A stretch of DNA of 64,000 nucleotides, from contig CANMMM010000008.1 in NCBI GenBank assembly GCA_947498935.1, forward strand, positions 124,001 to 188,000, in the 5' to 3' direction. This document shows positions 1 to 9,323 of the stretch, piece by piece. The translations under genes and the position numbers were made by a program. Below the pieces are notes generated by a model. It had not been told where the DNA came from and ran no database searches. It was given only the letters and a program-made list of their open reading frames with translations. The stretch comes from an uncultured Aquimarina sp. (GTDB taxonomy: Bacteria; Bacteroidota; Bacteroidia; Flavobacteriales; Flavobacteriaceae). Position 1 is the first letter of the stretch. Every line of letters starts with the position of its first letter.

Positions 1-857
1 ATTTTCTAAAAATTACTGTCAAGAAGGTAAAAGAGGGACTCGTATCTAATTATATCTGCGACACCTTACAACCTGGTACTAAAATAGAAGTAGAAAAACC
101 TGCTGGTAGCTTCTATGTAGTACCAGATAAAAATGCAGCTCACCATTACGTATTATTTGCTGGAGGCAGCGGAATTACTCCTATTTTTTCAATCATCAAA
201 TCAGTTTTAAAAAAAGAACCATTATCCAAAATTTTACTCATTTATGCCAATAGAAATGAAAAAACCACCATTTTTAGAGAGGCGATACAACACTTAGAAA
301 CTACATACCCAGACACCTTTAAAGTAGAGCACATATTAGAAAAAGTAGAAAACAAATTACCTAACTACCATCAAGATCTATTAAACGAGGAGTTAGTAGA
401 TCATATCATCGAAAAACACAGACTTAGTTATTTACAAGGAAAATACATGATGTGCGGCCCTCAGGGATTCATGGATAAAGCAAAAGAAATCTTAGCCTTA
501 AAAGGAATCCCTAGAAGTGCCATTAAACTAGAAGCTTTTAAAGCCAATTTTGTCACCTCTAGTGATGCCAAAAAACTAGCCAGTGATGTTGTCATCTATG
601 AAGAAGGTAAAAAACATTCTCTTACTGTTTCAGGTGATAAAACAATTTTACAAGCAGCTATGGCTAATAACATTATGCTACCTTACTCCTGCAAATCAGG
701 AATGTGTAGCAGTTGTAAAGCAAAATGCGTATCTGGAAGTGTAAAAATGATTGATGGTCATTTCTTATCAGATGAAGAAGTAGCCAATGGCGAGATACTT
801 ACCTGTGTTAGTTTTCCTACCTCAGAAAATGTAAGTATTAGCTTTATTAAAGATTAG
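1..857 (+). CDS. FAD/NAD(P)-binding oxidoreductase with C-terminal 2Fe-2S ferredoxin domain (5' end outside window)
   Basis: The reading frame is open from base 3, so the start lies upstream of the window and about 285 codons are visible. The order is that of plant-type ferredoxin reductases fused to a ferredoxin: the end of the FAD barrel, the nucleotide-binding motif GGSGITP near base 165, the C-terminal NAD(P) motif MMCGPQGFM (447 on), then a 2Fe-2S domain with ligands in PYSCKSGMCSSC and a fourth Cys in LTCVSFP. Such proteins (PaaE/Hcr/Fpr-like) pass electrons from NAD(P)H through FAD to an iron-sulfur centre. Sixteen bases separate it from a multiheme cytochrome, so its electrons may feed that chain; this is inference. 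The exact partner cannot be named. Confidence 0.88.
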   Translation, partial: FLKITVKKVKEGLVSNYICDTLQPGTKIEVEKPAGSFYVVPDKNAAHHYVLFAGGSGITPIFSIIKSVLKKEPLSKILLIYANRNEKTTIFREAIQHLETTYPDTFKVEHILEKVENKLPNYHQDLLNEELVDHIIEKHRLSYLQGKYMMCGPQGFMDKAKEILALKGIPRSAIKLEAFKANFVTSSDAKKLASDVVIYEEGKKHSLTVSGDKTILQAAMANNIMLPYSCKSGMCSSCKAKCVSGSVKMIDGHFLSDEEVANGEILTCVSFPTSENVSISFIKD

Positions 858-873
858 ATGACACCAAAAACCT

Positions 874-1599
874 ATGTTTAAAAAAAATCCGCTTCGAAAG
901 AGACAGCATACTGGTTCCCTAATAGGAATCATAGTCACCATTATTATTTATTGCATACTCCCTCTAAAACCTGCAGAAGACTTACTGAGTTTAGGGCCTA
1001 TGAATACTGGACACGAAGGATTATCCTGTAATGCATGTCATACAGATGCCAAAGGGAATCTAGTCCAACAAATACAATCTAATATTGCATATGCAGTCGG
1101 CATGCGCAAAAAAGCTACTGATTTTGGAACCGAAAACGTAGATACCAAAAAATGTCTGGAGTGTCATGACAGGCCTAATGACAGACACCCTACCCATCGA
1201 TTTCTAGAACCTAGGTTCAAAGAAGCCATCGCATCCATTAATGCCACACAATGCGAAACCTGCCACAGAGAACATAACGGTACACGAGTCGTACTTAAAA
1301 ATGCCAACTTCTGTATGAATTGCCATTATGATCTAGAAGTAAAAAACGATCCTATCGATACCCCACACGCTACACTTATCGCTAATAAACAATGGAGTAC
1401 CTGCCTACAATGTCATGATTTTCATGGCAATCATATTTACGAAGTAGCAGATAGGCTCAAAGATACCATTCCATTGCAGCAAATACACGCCTACCTAAAA
1501 GGCGGATTAGACCCTTTTTCTTCTAAAAAGAAGCACTTGCCTCTTAGTGAAGAAGAATGGATCGCACTTAAAAAAGACTATATCGATGTCCAAAAATAA
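874..1599 (+). CDS. Membrane-anchored pentaheme cytochrome c (cytochrome c3-like)
   Basis: The 241-residue protein has one N-terminal membrane segment (about residues 15-31) and five CXXCH heme sites at residues 52, 94, 127, 147 and 177 (CNACH, CLECH, CETCH, CMNCH, CLQCH). Extra histidines such as those in HREH and HPTH could be distal ligands. The topology fits a periplasmic multiheme domain tethered to the inner membrane, as in NapC/NrfH or cytochrome c3-like carriers. It sits between a flavin/2Fe-2S reductase and a monoheme cytochrome, followed by the heme-attachment machinery, which suggests one electron-transfer operon. Terminal acceptor and donor are not evident. Confidence 0.9.
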   Translation: MFKKNPLRKRQHTGSLIGIIVTIIIYCILPLKPAEDLLSLGPMNTGHEGLSCNACHTDAKGNLVQQIQSNIAYAVGMRKKATDFGTENVDTKKCLECHDRPNDRHPTHRFLEPRFKEAIASINATQCETCHREHNGTRVVLKNANFCMNCHYDLEVKNDPIDTPHATLIANKQWSTCLQCHDFHGNHIYEVADRLKDTIPLQQIHAYLKGGLDPFSSKKKHLPLSEEEWIALKKDYIDVQK

Positions 1600-1622
1600 C
1601 AAACTCTTAAACCAAGCATGTT

Positions 1623-1985
1623 ATGAAGTACCTAACCAAAAAAGAAAAGCTCTTAGTATGTATAAGTATCTTACTACTAGTATCATGTAATAACACGAAA
1701 CAATGTGACCTTCCAGCAACAGTTACCTATAAAGAGCATATTACTACTGCTATAGAAACCAACTGTTTTATGTGCCATGCAGAAGATGTGTACAAAGAAA
1801 AAGCATCTCGCTACAAAATCTATAACTATGAACATCTCAAAAAATCTGCACAAAGCGGGCAACTTATCGGTTCTATTACACATGCCCAAGGTTATATAGC
1901 AATGCCTTATAGAAAAGGAGTAAAAATAGACAGTTGCACCATAGAACTAATCAAAAAATGGGTAGTAACAGGAATGCAACAATAA
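1623..1985 (+). CDS. Monoheme c-type cytochrome lipoprotein
   Basis: The 120-residue protein begins with a short hydrophobic signal ending in a lipobox (LLVSC, Cys22), so it should be an envelope lipoprotein. A single heme site, CFMCH, lies at residues 48-52. Known small class I cytochromes keep a Met near the C-terminus as sixth ligand, and YIAMPYRKG is a candidate for it. It lies 23 bases after the pentaheme cytochrome and 20 bases before the ResB-like gene, consistent with co-transcription. It is probably a small electron shuttle; no specific family name can be given. Confidence 0.85.
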   Translation: MKYLTKKEKLLVCISILLLVSCNNTKQCDLPATVTYKEHITTAIETNCFMCHAEDVYKEKASRYKIYNYEHLKKSAQSGQLIGSITHAQGYIAMPYRKGVKIDSCTIELIKKWVVTGMQQ

Positions 1986-2005
1986 AATAAACTAAAAAAA
2001 AACTT

Positions 2006-3391
2006 TTGAAACACATCTATACCTTCTTATTTTCTAGTCGCCTTAGTGGTATCTTATTACTTCTTTTCGCAATTGCGATGGCTACCGCCACCTTTATAGA
2101 AAATGATTACAGTACAGAAACCGCCAAAGCCCTTGTATACAATGCCCAATGGTTTGAAATACTCCTCCTATTACTCGTTATCAATTTTATCGGCAATATT
2201 ACTAAATACAAATTATTCAGCCTTGCCAAACTCCCAGTATTCCTTTTTCATATTGCATTCATCATCATCATTCTAGGAGCAGGCATCACTAGATATAGAG
2301 GGTATGAAGCCTTGATCACTATCCAAGAAGGAGAAAGTAATAATCGTATGATTTCTATCGACACATATCTACAAGTCATTGCGCAACAACCTTCATGGAA
2401 TAAACAACATATCAGTTCCCCTATTCTAATGAGTGAACTTGGGCTAAACTCAATTGACGAACATATTGATATAGATACCACTTCTATCGATGTCAAGCTC
2501 AAAAAATACATTCCTAGAGCCGCCTATAAGCTTACAGATAGTGTACATGGACATACCTATTTACATATCGTAGTAGCCGCAGATAAGGAACGAAAAGATT
2601 TCTACATCAAAAAAGGAACAAGAGAAACCATCTTCGGTACCACCATAGCTTTTGACACAGCTACTAGACAAAAAAACGAAGTATTCATTACCCAAAAAGA
2701 AGCGAACTGGCATGCTTCCTTTCCAGAAATAACCGATTATTTTTCGATGCTTCAAAACCGAGCTAGCTCCTATCCAAAAGATAGCTTAGTACCACTTCAA
2801 TTCAGAGCTCTTAGCCAGCTAAACGATACTCCTTTCGTGTTTAATGAAGTAGTAGAAAATCAGCACCTAGATGTCATATCACTTCCTAAAGACAACACCA
2901 AAAAAAATCCAGAATGCGCCGTAGTACTAACCGTTACCTCTGGTAGTTCATCCAAAGAAATCACCCTATTTGGAGGGCCTGGATATATGAATCCGTTTCG
3001 CACACTCTACATCAATGGCATGCATCTGAAACTACGATATGGAGCAAAACCCATCCAGCTCCCATTCCAGATATTTCTCAAGGACTTTGTCCTAGAACGT
3101 TATCCCGGTTCAGATAGTCCATCCGCCTTTTACAGTCATCTAGAGATAGAAGATACGCATCAACTTTATGACTATACCATTTTTATGAATAACGTCCTAA
3201 ACCATCATGGTTTTCGATTCTTTCAGTCTGCGTATACCCCCGATGAAAAGGGTACAATACTCTCTGTAAATCATGACTATTGGGGTACATTAGTCACCTA
3301 TATAGGATATGCAGTACTCGCACTAGGCATGCTCACAAGTCTGTGCTGGCAAACCTCCTATTTCAGTTTATTATTAAAAAAATCACATTGA
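2006..3391 (+). CDS. ResB/CcsB-like cytochrome c biogenesis protein
   Basis: The 461-residue protein has three N-terminal membrane segments (from LSGILLLLFAIAM to FHIAFIIIILGAGI), a long periplasmic region and a last membrane helix near the C-terminus (LVTYIGYAVLALGMLTSLCW). This is the ResB/CcsB plan of system II cytochrome c maturation, in which it pairs with CcsA to carry heme across the membrane and attach it to CXXCH sites. No ATG precedes the conserved N-terminus, so translation probably begins at TTG 2006. The stop overlaps the next gene's start (TTGA at 3388-3391), so the two subunits are likely translationally coupled. Its substrates plausibly include the two cytochromes encoded just upstream. 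Confidence 0.88.
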   Translation: MKHIYTFLFSSRLSGILLLLFAIAMATATFIENDYSTETAKALVYNAQWFEILLLLLVINFIGNITKYKLFSLAKLPVFLFHIAFIIIILGAGITRYRGYEALITIQEGESNNRMISIDTYLQVIAQQPSWNKQHISSPILMSELGLNSIDEHIDIDTTSIDVKLKKYIPRAAYKLTDSVHGHTYLHIVVAADKERKDFYIKKGTRETIFGTTIAFDTATRQKNEVFITQKEANWHASFPEITDYFSMLQNRASSYPKDSLVPLQFRALSQLNDTPFVFNEVVENQHLDVISLPKDNTKKNPECAVVLTVTSGSSSKEITLFGGPGYMNPFRTLYINGMHLKLRYGAKPIQLPFQIFLKDFVLERYPGSDSPSAFYSHLEIEDTHQLYDYTIFMNNVLNHHGFRFFQSAYTPDEKGTILSVNHDYWGTLVTYIGYAVLALGMLTSLCWQTSYFSLLLKKSH

Positions 3392-5157
3392 AGAAAATTC
3401 TAAAAACCACCCTTTTGATCATCGGTATATTGTACTGTACCCATACTACTGCACAGCAATTGCACCATTTGCAAACCTACGAATTGATCGAACGTCAATA
3501 CATAGATCCAGCACATGCCGCTACCTTTGCCACACTCCAAGTACAAGATTTCCAAGGGCGAATAAAACCCATAGGTACCTTAGCCCTAGAATTACTCCGT
3601 AAAATCTATAAAAAAAGTACGTTTAGATATACGGATCACAATGGTGAGCAACAACACCTAAGTCCTACACAAGTATTCATAGGCATGCAGTACAAACCAG
3701 ACTCATGGCAACTTATTGAATGCATCAAAATTGAAAAAAATGCACTAGCCCAACTCAGCGAGCATATACAAGTCAACACAAAGGGGTATAGTAACTTTGC
3801 ACAGTTTTTCGACTTTCAGGGAAACTACAAACTACGCGCATATGTTTCCAAAGCCTATGAAACAGCCCCTGGTAAACGCACTACTTTAGATAAGGACATC
3901 CTAAAGATTGACGAACGTATCAACATACTATTGGCACTCTTCAACAAACAGTTTCTCAAATGCTTTCCTCTAGAAAATGCCCCTAACCAAAAATGGTATG
4001 CCCCAGAAGATGTAGATGCTACATTCCAAGGAGAAGCACGTACCTTTTTTCAGAAAATCATCCCCACCTATTTTTCGCAGTTAGATACAGCCATCCAAAC
4101 CCGCGATTGGGATATTCCTAACCAAACCCTAGCACTACTGCACAATTTCCAAAAAAAACACGGTAGCCAACTCATACGCTCAGATCAAAAAGTAGCATTA
4201 GAACTTTGGTTTCATAAAGCCACACTCTTTTTTAAATGTTTAATAGGTTATAGCATATTTGGCACCCTATTATTAATCAATTGTTTTATCCATCTATTCT
4301 CCAATCGAAAAAAAACCACCAAACGCCTTCTTAGGATCAATATCTTGCTCATCGCCATACTATTCATCATACATGGTATAGGCATCGGAATCCGATGGTA
4401 TATCTCAGGCCATGCCCCATGGAGTAATGGATATGAAGCCAGTGTATTTATCAGTTGGATCGGCATATTAGCAGGGCTTATTTTTTGCAAAAAAAATGCA
4501 TTCCCATTAGCAGCAGCCACCATTTTAGCCATGTGCCTACTCGGTATCGCACATGGTAGCCTTATGAATCCAGAAATCACCAATTTAGTACCCGTATTAA
4601 AATCGCATTGGTTATTAATCCATGTAGCCGTAATTACCAGCAGTTATGGTTTCTTAGCCATAGGATCATTTTTAGCCATCATTACACTCCTACTGATGTC
4701 GGTACATGTTGTATATCATCAGCAGAACACACAACAAACCATAGAACAACTCACCAAAATAAACCAAATGACCACCATCATTGGGTTATACATGCTTACC
4801 ATCGGTACATTTCTAGGAGGCGTTTGGGCCAATGAATCTTGGGGGCGCTACTGGGGTTGGGATCCCAAAGAAACCTGGGCATTGATCAGTATCATTATTT
4901 ACGCATTCGTAGTACACCTACGGATCATGAGTCCTAAAAATCATATCTATAGCTACAATATCTGTAGCTTATTTGCCCTCGGGAGTCTCATCATGACCTT
5001 TTTTGGAGTTAATTATTACCTCTCGGGCTTACACTCCTATGCCAAAGGAGATGCGTTCCCCATTCCCATGTGGATCTATATTGCGATTCCCCTACTCATC
5101 ATCATCAGTATACTACCATTCGTACTCAGAAAGACCGTTATTTCAAAAGTTATATAA
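3388..5157 (+). CDS. ccsA: CcsA-type cytochrome c biogenesis protein (heme handling subunit)
   Basis: The C-terminal half is multi-pass membrane protein and contains the tryptophan-rich heme-handling signature WGRYWGWDPKETWAL (around residue 489), diagnostic of CcsA/CcmC/CcmF proteins. The N-terminal part carries a signal-like helix followed by a soluble periplasmic domain. The frame is open upstream to 3280, but the most plausible start is TTG 3388: it overlaps the resB stop as TTGA and puts a hydrophobic signal (TTLLIIGILYCTHTTAQ) directly at the N-terminus. In many Bacteroidota the two halves are fused as CcsBA; here they are separate and overlapping. This is the last gene of the cytochrome cluster, and a family A repeat follows. 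Confidence 0.92.
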   Translation: MKKILKTTLLIIGILYCTHTTAQQLHHLQTYELIERQYIDPAHAATFATLQVQDFQGRIKPIGTLALELLRKIYKKSTFRYTDHNGEQQHLSPTQVFIGMQYKPDSWQLIECIKIEKNALAQLSEHIQVNTKGYSNFAQFFDFQGNYKLRAYVSKAYETAPGKRTTLDKDILKIDERINILLALFNKQFLKCFPLENAPNQKWYAPEDVDATFQGEARTFFQKIIPTYFSQLDTAIQTRDWDIPNQTLALLHNFQKKHGSQLIRSDQKVALELWFHKATLFFKCLIGYSIFGTLLLINCFIHLFSNRKKTTKRLLRINILLIAILFIIHGIGIGIRWYISGHAPWSNGYEASVFISWIGILAGLIFCKKNAFPLAAATILAMCLLGIAHGSLMNPEITNLVPVLKSHWLLIHVAVITSSYGFLAIGSFLAIITLLLMSVHVVYHQQNTQQTIEQLTKINQMTTIIGLYMLTIGTFLGGVWANESWGRYWGWDPKETWALISIIIYAFVVHLRIMSPKNHIYSYNICSLFALGSLIMTFFGVNYYLSGLHSYAKGDAFPIPMWIYIAIPLLIIISILPFVLRKTVISKVI

Positions 5158-5262
5158 CCAAATAGATCATCTCCTGAAAAATAATCAAAATCCAAGCTAT
5201 AGTTTTGATCCCTTATATTCTATAAAGACTCCTATCTAAACCATCACTCTTTATAAGTAGCA

Positions 5263-5352
5263 GGGCGTTCCCCAAGGGTCGGGCTATCCGTTACAATTCC
5301 TCGCCCCTCCTAAAGGTCGGTACTGCGGGATTTCCACTGCTATCCCTAACGC
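5263..5352 (+). repeat. Family A structured intergenic repeat, copy A1 (subtype I)
   Basis: The 90-bp element begins GGGCGTTCCCCAAGGGTCGG and ends CTGCTATCCCTAACGC. Its ends can pair (GCGTT/AACGC). The core is of the CAATTCCTCGC...GGGATTTCCAC subtype. It lies in the 303-bp gap between the convergent ccsA and narK genes, 105 bp after the former. Nothing else was recognised in that gap. Confidence 0.85.
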
Positions 5353-5460
5353 AAAAAATTACTAAAAAAACAAGTCGATCTCATGTATCATGAAATCGAC
5401 TCGCATTTGCAACTTCCAAAAAATAAAATTTAGAAGTGCATTCTAAAACACTATTTTATA

Positions 5461-6873
5461 TTAACTAAGCGCAGGCTCTTTTTCTTTTGTACTTTGCATT
5501 TCATTTTCTACAGCCTTTTCATCTTCAGTAGAGAATTTAATCGCTAATGATACGATAGCAGTACATACTACAAATATCCCTATAATAAAATATCCACTAC
5601 CTACAGCCTCAGAAGACGCTACTGCCTGTGCAGCCTCTACTGCTTCTTCGCCTAAATGCTGATTTGCTGCAATTGCGGTCTTTTCTGCTACTGCTGATTT
5701 AGATTTTAATAACATTGCTGCTAAGAAAGCTCCAACATTTCCACCTGCACCTACGATACCAGATATCGATCCGATTGCTTTTTTATTTATAAACGGTACA
5801 ACAGAAAATGTAGCACCTTCGGCCATTTGTACAGAAAGACTAAACCCTACTAAGAAAACGATTCCCATAACCAGTCCACTCATTCCTGAAAATACTGTAA
5901 GCATAATTCCCTCTACAGTTAGAATTACTGCCAAGAATAAAACACGACCACGTAATCCTTTTAATCTACCGAATTTATCGCCAAAGAAACCACCTAGCGT
6001 TCTTGCAAAGATATTCATTAACGCAAATGATAGTACTAAATTACCCGCTGTTACACGTTCTAATTGAAATGTATTCTGTAAGTAATCATCCATTGTTCCA
6101 TATACAGTTAGCTCCATACCGAAACAAGCAGCATATACCACAAATAAAACCCAAACTCGGTAATCCTTAATAGCCGTAAGAAAACTTACTTCATCTTTTT
6201 TGGCTTTAGGTAATTCACCTCTTTCTTTTAATTCTTTAAAGTTTCCTGCAGGAGTGTCCATTGTAAAAAAATAATATACAATACCCATTAAAAAGCAGAT
6301 TACACCTGCAATTACCATACAATATCTCCATGCTTCAGACTCTGCTACACCAAAACTAATTACTGCGGCAGCAATTAGAGGCATTCCTAATCGGTTAGCA
6401 CCACCACCTAAATTACCCCATCCAGCAGAGGTAGCATTTGCAGTACCTACAATGTTAGGTGCAAACATGATAGAAGTATGAAATTGTGTGATTACAAATG
6501 AAGCTCCAATAAATCCAATAAACAATCTACAAATAATAAACTGCATTGGTGTCTGCACAAAACCTAAAACAATTACAGGTATAGACCCCAACATCAATAA
6601 CCATGTATAACAAATACGAGGCCCATATTTATCACATAGTTTTCCTATTAGAAGTCTTGCAAAAACAGTCCCTGATACTGCCACAATGATAGAATTCCAC
6701 TTTTGATCAGGCGTTAATCCTAAATCTTTTACTACATAAGGCATGAAAGGAACAATCCCAAACCATGAGAAAAAACATAGAAAAAATGCCAAAGAGGTAA
6801 TCCAAAATGTACGAATAGGTAAACTCTTAAAATTTAATAGATTTAAAGTCGTAGACTTACTGTAGGTACTCAT
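5461..6873 (-). CDS. narK: NarK-type nitrate/nitrite MFS transporter
   Basis: The 470-residue protein has about twelve hydrophobic segments and the MFS loop motif GKLCDKYGPR after helix 2, repeated as GGFFGDKFGRLKG in the second half. Helix 5 and helix 11 regions are glycine rich (GWGNLGGGANRLG and GSISGIVGAGGNVGAF), the nitrate-signature pattern of NarK/NrtP/NasA carriers. It would move nitrate and/or nitrite across the inner membrane. It adjoins the Nrt ABC importer, so the cell has two inner-membrane routes; one may serve high substrate levels or nitrite (inference). The promoter carries the palindrome plus -7 box shared with nrtA, the porin and nirB. Confidence 0.92.
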   Translation of the reverse strand: MSTYSKSTTLNLLNFKSLPIRTFWITSLAFFLCFFSWFGIVPFMPYVVKDLGLTPDQKWNSIIVAVSGTVFARLLIGKLCDKYGPRICYTWLLMLGSIPVIVLGFVQTPMQFIICRLFIGFIGASFVITQFHTSIMFAPNIVGTANATSAGWGNLGGGANRLGMPLIAAAVISFGVAESEAWRYCMVIAGVICFLMGIVYYFFTMDTPAGNFKELKERGELPKAKKDEVSFLTAIKDYRVWVLFVVYAACFGMELTVYGTMDDYLQNTFQLERVTAGNLVLSFALMNIFARTLGGFFGDKFGRLKGLRGRVLFLAVILTVEGIMLTVFSGMSGLVMGIVFLVGFSLSVQMAEGATFSVVPFINKKAIGSISGIVGAGGNVGAFLAAMLLKSKSAVAEKTAIAANQHLGEEAVEAAQAVASSEAVGSGYFIIGIFVVCTAIVSLAIKFSTEDEKAVENEMQSTKEKEPALS

Positions 6874-6935
6874 ATTTACTTAGTTTAAAATCAATGTTGC
6901 ATATAAAATGGCATACCATGTCATTTTATTTTTGA

Positions 6936-6954
6936 CAAAACTAAGTACTAATAC
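6936..6954 (-). promoter_or_regulatory. narK promoter: shared nitrate-regulon palindrome and -7 box
   Basis: Read on the minus strand this is GTATTAGTACTTAGTTTTG. It matches the sites upstream of nrtA, the porin gene and nirB; ACTTARTTTTG is invariant in all four. TAGTTTTG fits the Bacteroidota -7 consensus TAnnTTTG and lies about 63 bp before the narK start. The GTATTnnTAC palindrome just upstream is a candidate operator. A separate TACGTATTT occurs at 6977-6985. Confidence 0.6.
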
Positions 6955-7140
6955 CTAATAAACCTTCACTATTTACTACGTATTTATTGAATTATTCTCA
7001 TTATTGCTTTTTTTGTAATTTATACCTCCATTAATTACTGATTTTTTAAAAAATAAAACTTTTATTTAAGATATTACAACTGTGAAAATTGATTAAAAAC
7101 TTTTTAATCAATAAAAAACTAATAACTAATGTTTGTTAGC

Positions 7141-7464
7141 TTATATAGCCTCTTGCAATTTTCTTAACAAACCAATTTCGATAAATTCGTTTATTTTGTC
7201 TGTTTTTTCGATACGATCCGTCTCTATAGGTATCCAACCATCTATCTTAATAATATCATTGGGATTACTTCTAAAAAACATTTCATATTCAAAATCTTTA
7301 GTAGATATACCATAAGAATTAGGATTGTCTTTTACTTTTTTCATCATTCTTTTTTTTACAATTTCTATTTTAGATAAAAAATCGAGATTAGAAGTCTCTC
7401 TATGTACTTCTACATCTAAGAATTCAGAAATAGTCGTTGTGATAATTTCATCGATATTTACCAT
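7141..7464 (-). CDS. Small hypothetical protein between narK and the nrt genes
   Basis: This is a 107-residue soluble, charged protein with no signal peptide or membrane segment and no cysteines. I do not recognise a family. It starts at an ATG, and its composition is coherent rather than that of an antisense shadow. It lies 142 bp downstream of the second ATPase gene on the same strand and could be the last gene of the nrt transcript, or an independent unit. An opposite-strand ORF (7133-7315) covers part of it but looks less protein-like. Function unknown. Confidence 0.6.
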   Translation of the reverse strand: MVNIDEIITTTISEFLDVEVHRETSNLDFLSKIEIVKKRMMKKVKDNPNSYGISTKDFEYEMFFRSNPNDIIKIDGWIPIETDRIEKTDKINEFIEIGLLRKLQEAI

Positions 7465-7606
7465 AATATATACAATTTAGTTTTAGGTTAAACAATGATT
7501 GACTTTACTTTGATCACGCACTAGAAAATCTATTTATTAAAATTTTGAATAAAAATCAAAAATTATCAGTGATTTTCTGGTGCATCATCTCAGTTATTAA
7601 GTGGGG

Positions 7607-8425
7607 TTAATGTTCTAAAAAGTTAATTAAATGCTCTCTATAAACATAGTAGTCGGGGTGTTCTAATACTTCTTTTCTCACACGAGGTCTTTCAAAATCG
7701 ATTTCTAGAATATCCCCTACTTTAGCTCTAGGGCCACTAGTCATCATGATCACTCTATCTGCTAAGAAAATTGATTCATCTACATCATGAGTAATCATGA
7801 TGGCAGTAATTTTTTCTTGATTCCATACTTCGATCAGTACGTCTTGTAATTCTCCTCTGGTCAATGAATCTAACATCCCAAAAGGTTCATCTAGTAATAA
7901 TACTTTAGGTTTTAGCGCAAAAGCTCTGGCAATACCTACACGTTGTTGCATCCCTTGAGAAAGGTCTTTTGCCTTTTTATGCATTGCGCTTTCTAGCCCT
8001 ACTTTGGCCAAATAATATTTTACAATATCATCTCTATCTTTTTTAGTTCCATGTGCAAACACTTGTTTTACACCCAGCATTACATTTTCATAAGCTGTCA
8101 TCCAAGGTAATAAACTTGGTGATTGAAAAATCACACCTCTATCAGGCCCAGGCCCTGTTACAGTCTCATTACCAGCAATAATCGTCCCTCTAGATATAGG
8201 ATTCAATCCTGCTATCATAGTGAGTAACGTGGATTTTCCACAACCTGAATGTCCAATAATAGATACAAATTCTTCGTGCTTTACTTTTAGATCTAGGTCA
8301 TCTAATACTACATAATCACCTTTTGGAGTAGGGTAAATTTTTGTTACTTTGGATATATCCAACATATATTTATCCTCAAACAATCCATTATCCGATCGTC
8401 TTACTTGTTTATCTATAGTTTCCAT
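7607..8425 (-). CDS. Nitrate ABC transporter ATP-binding protein (NrtD-like)
   Basis: The 272-residue single-domain ABC ATPase has Walker [10 protein letters not shown], signature LSQGMQQR, Walker [13 protein letters not shown] and an intact H-loop (ITHDVDES). It belongs to the nitrate/sulfonate/taurine (NrtCD/SsuB/TauB) branch, with the typical [21 protein letters not shown]-loop region. It powers import through the NrtB-like permease. It starts 6 bp after the companion ATPase gene. Its catalytic motifs are complete, whereas the partner has Asn at the H-loop position, so this subunit may carry the consensus hydrolysis site. Confidence 0.92.
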   Translation of the reverse strand: METIDKQVRRSDNGLFEDKYMLDISKVTKIYPTPKGDYVVLDDLDLKVKHEEFVSIIGHSGCGKSTLLTMIAGLNPISRGTIIAGNETVTGPGPDRGVIFQSPSLLPWMTAYENVMLGVKQVFAHGTKKDRDDIVKYYLAKVGLESAMHKKAKDLSQGMQQRVGIARAFALKPKVLLLDEPFGMLDSLTRGELQDVLIEVWNQEKITAIMITHDVDESIFLADRVIMMTSGPRAKVGDILEIDFERPRVRKEVLEHPDYYVYREHLINFLEH

Positions 8426-8431
8426 AGCTTT

Positions 8432-9295
8432 CTATCCAAAGTTTAATTTACTAAAAGGTCTTACTTTAATCTGGGGTTTGATCGATGGTAAAGTATAGGT
8501 TTCTTTATGTTTAGAGGCACGTTGCTCTCCTATCTGTATTAGGTACTCTATAATTCCATTTCTCAATTTCTTGTACTCATCATTACTGTTAAGTGCAGTT
8601 TTATCTCTTGGACGTTCTAAATTGATCTTATATTCTGGTCCAAGTGTCGCTTTAGGACCTGGCTTTAAAGGAATGATTCGATCTGCCATTAAGATTCCTT
8701 CATCTACATCATTCGTAATCAATAATGCTGTTTTTTTGTCTTTTTCCCAGATATTTAAAATCTCATTTTGTAGATTTCCTCTAGTCAATGCATCCAAGGC
8801 ACTTAATGGTTCATCCATTAAAATTACATCAGGACTCATAGACAGTGCTCTAGTAACAGATACACGTTGTCGCATCCCACCTGATAATTCTTTAGGTAAT
8901 TTATTAATAGCTGGAGATAGGTTTACCATTTCTACATACTCCTCTACTCTTTTCTTACGGTCTTTTTTAGACATGGATCGGAACGCTTCTTTGATAGCCA
9001 TACCTACATTACTACCTACATTAAGCCAAGGAAGTAATGAGTAATTCTGAAAAATTACACCTCGGTCATGCCCCGGTCCAGTTACTGGCTCTCCTTTAAA
9101 AAGTACTTCCCCTTCGTCTGGCATGATCAATCCAGCAATTAGATTGATCAAAGTAGTCTTTCCACTTCCAGTAAATCCTACAATGGCTACAAACTCTCCT
9201 TCCTCTATTGTTAAGTTGATATTTGATAACACCTCTGTTTTATTTTTTCCAACTCCATATGATTTGGAGACATTTCTTAGTTCTATATACGCCAT
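8432..9295 (-). CDS. Nitrate ABC transporter ATP-binding protein with atypical H-loop (NrtC-like)
   Basis: The 287-residue ABC ATPase has Walker [10 protein letters not shown], signature LSGGMRQR and Walker [13 protein letters not shown]. The H-loop reads [10 protein letters not shown], with Asn where the partner has His (ITHDVDES). In cyanobacteria NrtC is fused to a C-terminal NrtA-like regulatory domain; here the protein ends after a short tail of about 40 residues, so that domain is absent. It lies between the permease gene (28 bp upstream) and the second ATPase (6 bp downstream). The two ATPases probably form a heterodimer under one NrtB-type permease. Confidence 0.9.
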   Translation of the reverse strand: MAYIELRNVSKSYGVGKNKTEVLSNINLTIEEGEFVAIVGFTGSGKTTLINLIAGLIMPDEGEVLFKGEPVTGPGHDRGVIFQNYSLLPWLNVGSNVGMAIKEAFRSMSKKDRKKRVEEYVEMVNLSPAINKLPKELSGGMRQRVSVTRALSMSPDVILMDEPLSALDALTRGNLQNEILNIWEKDKKTALLITNDVDEGILMADRIIPLKPGPKATLGPEYKINLERPRDKTALNSNDEYKKLRNGIIEYLIQIGEQRASKHKETYTLPSIKPQIKVRPFSKLNFG

Positions 9296-9323
9296 AACTA
9301 CTCCATTTTTATAAAAAACTCTA

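Noticed and set aside
3280-3387. Upstream ATG extension of the ccsA frame
   Set aside because: It lies wholly within the resB coding sequence; TTG 3388 gives a signal peptide and a 4-bp stop/start overlap.
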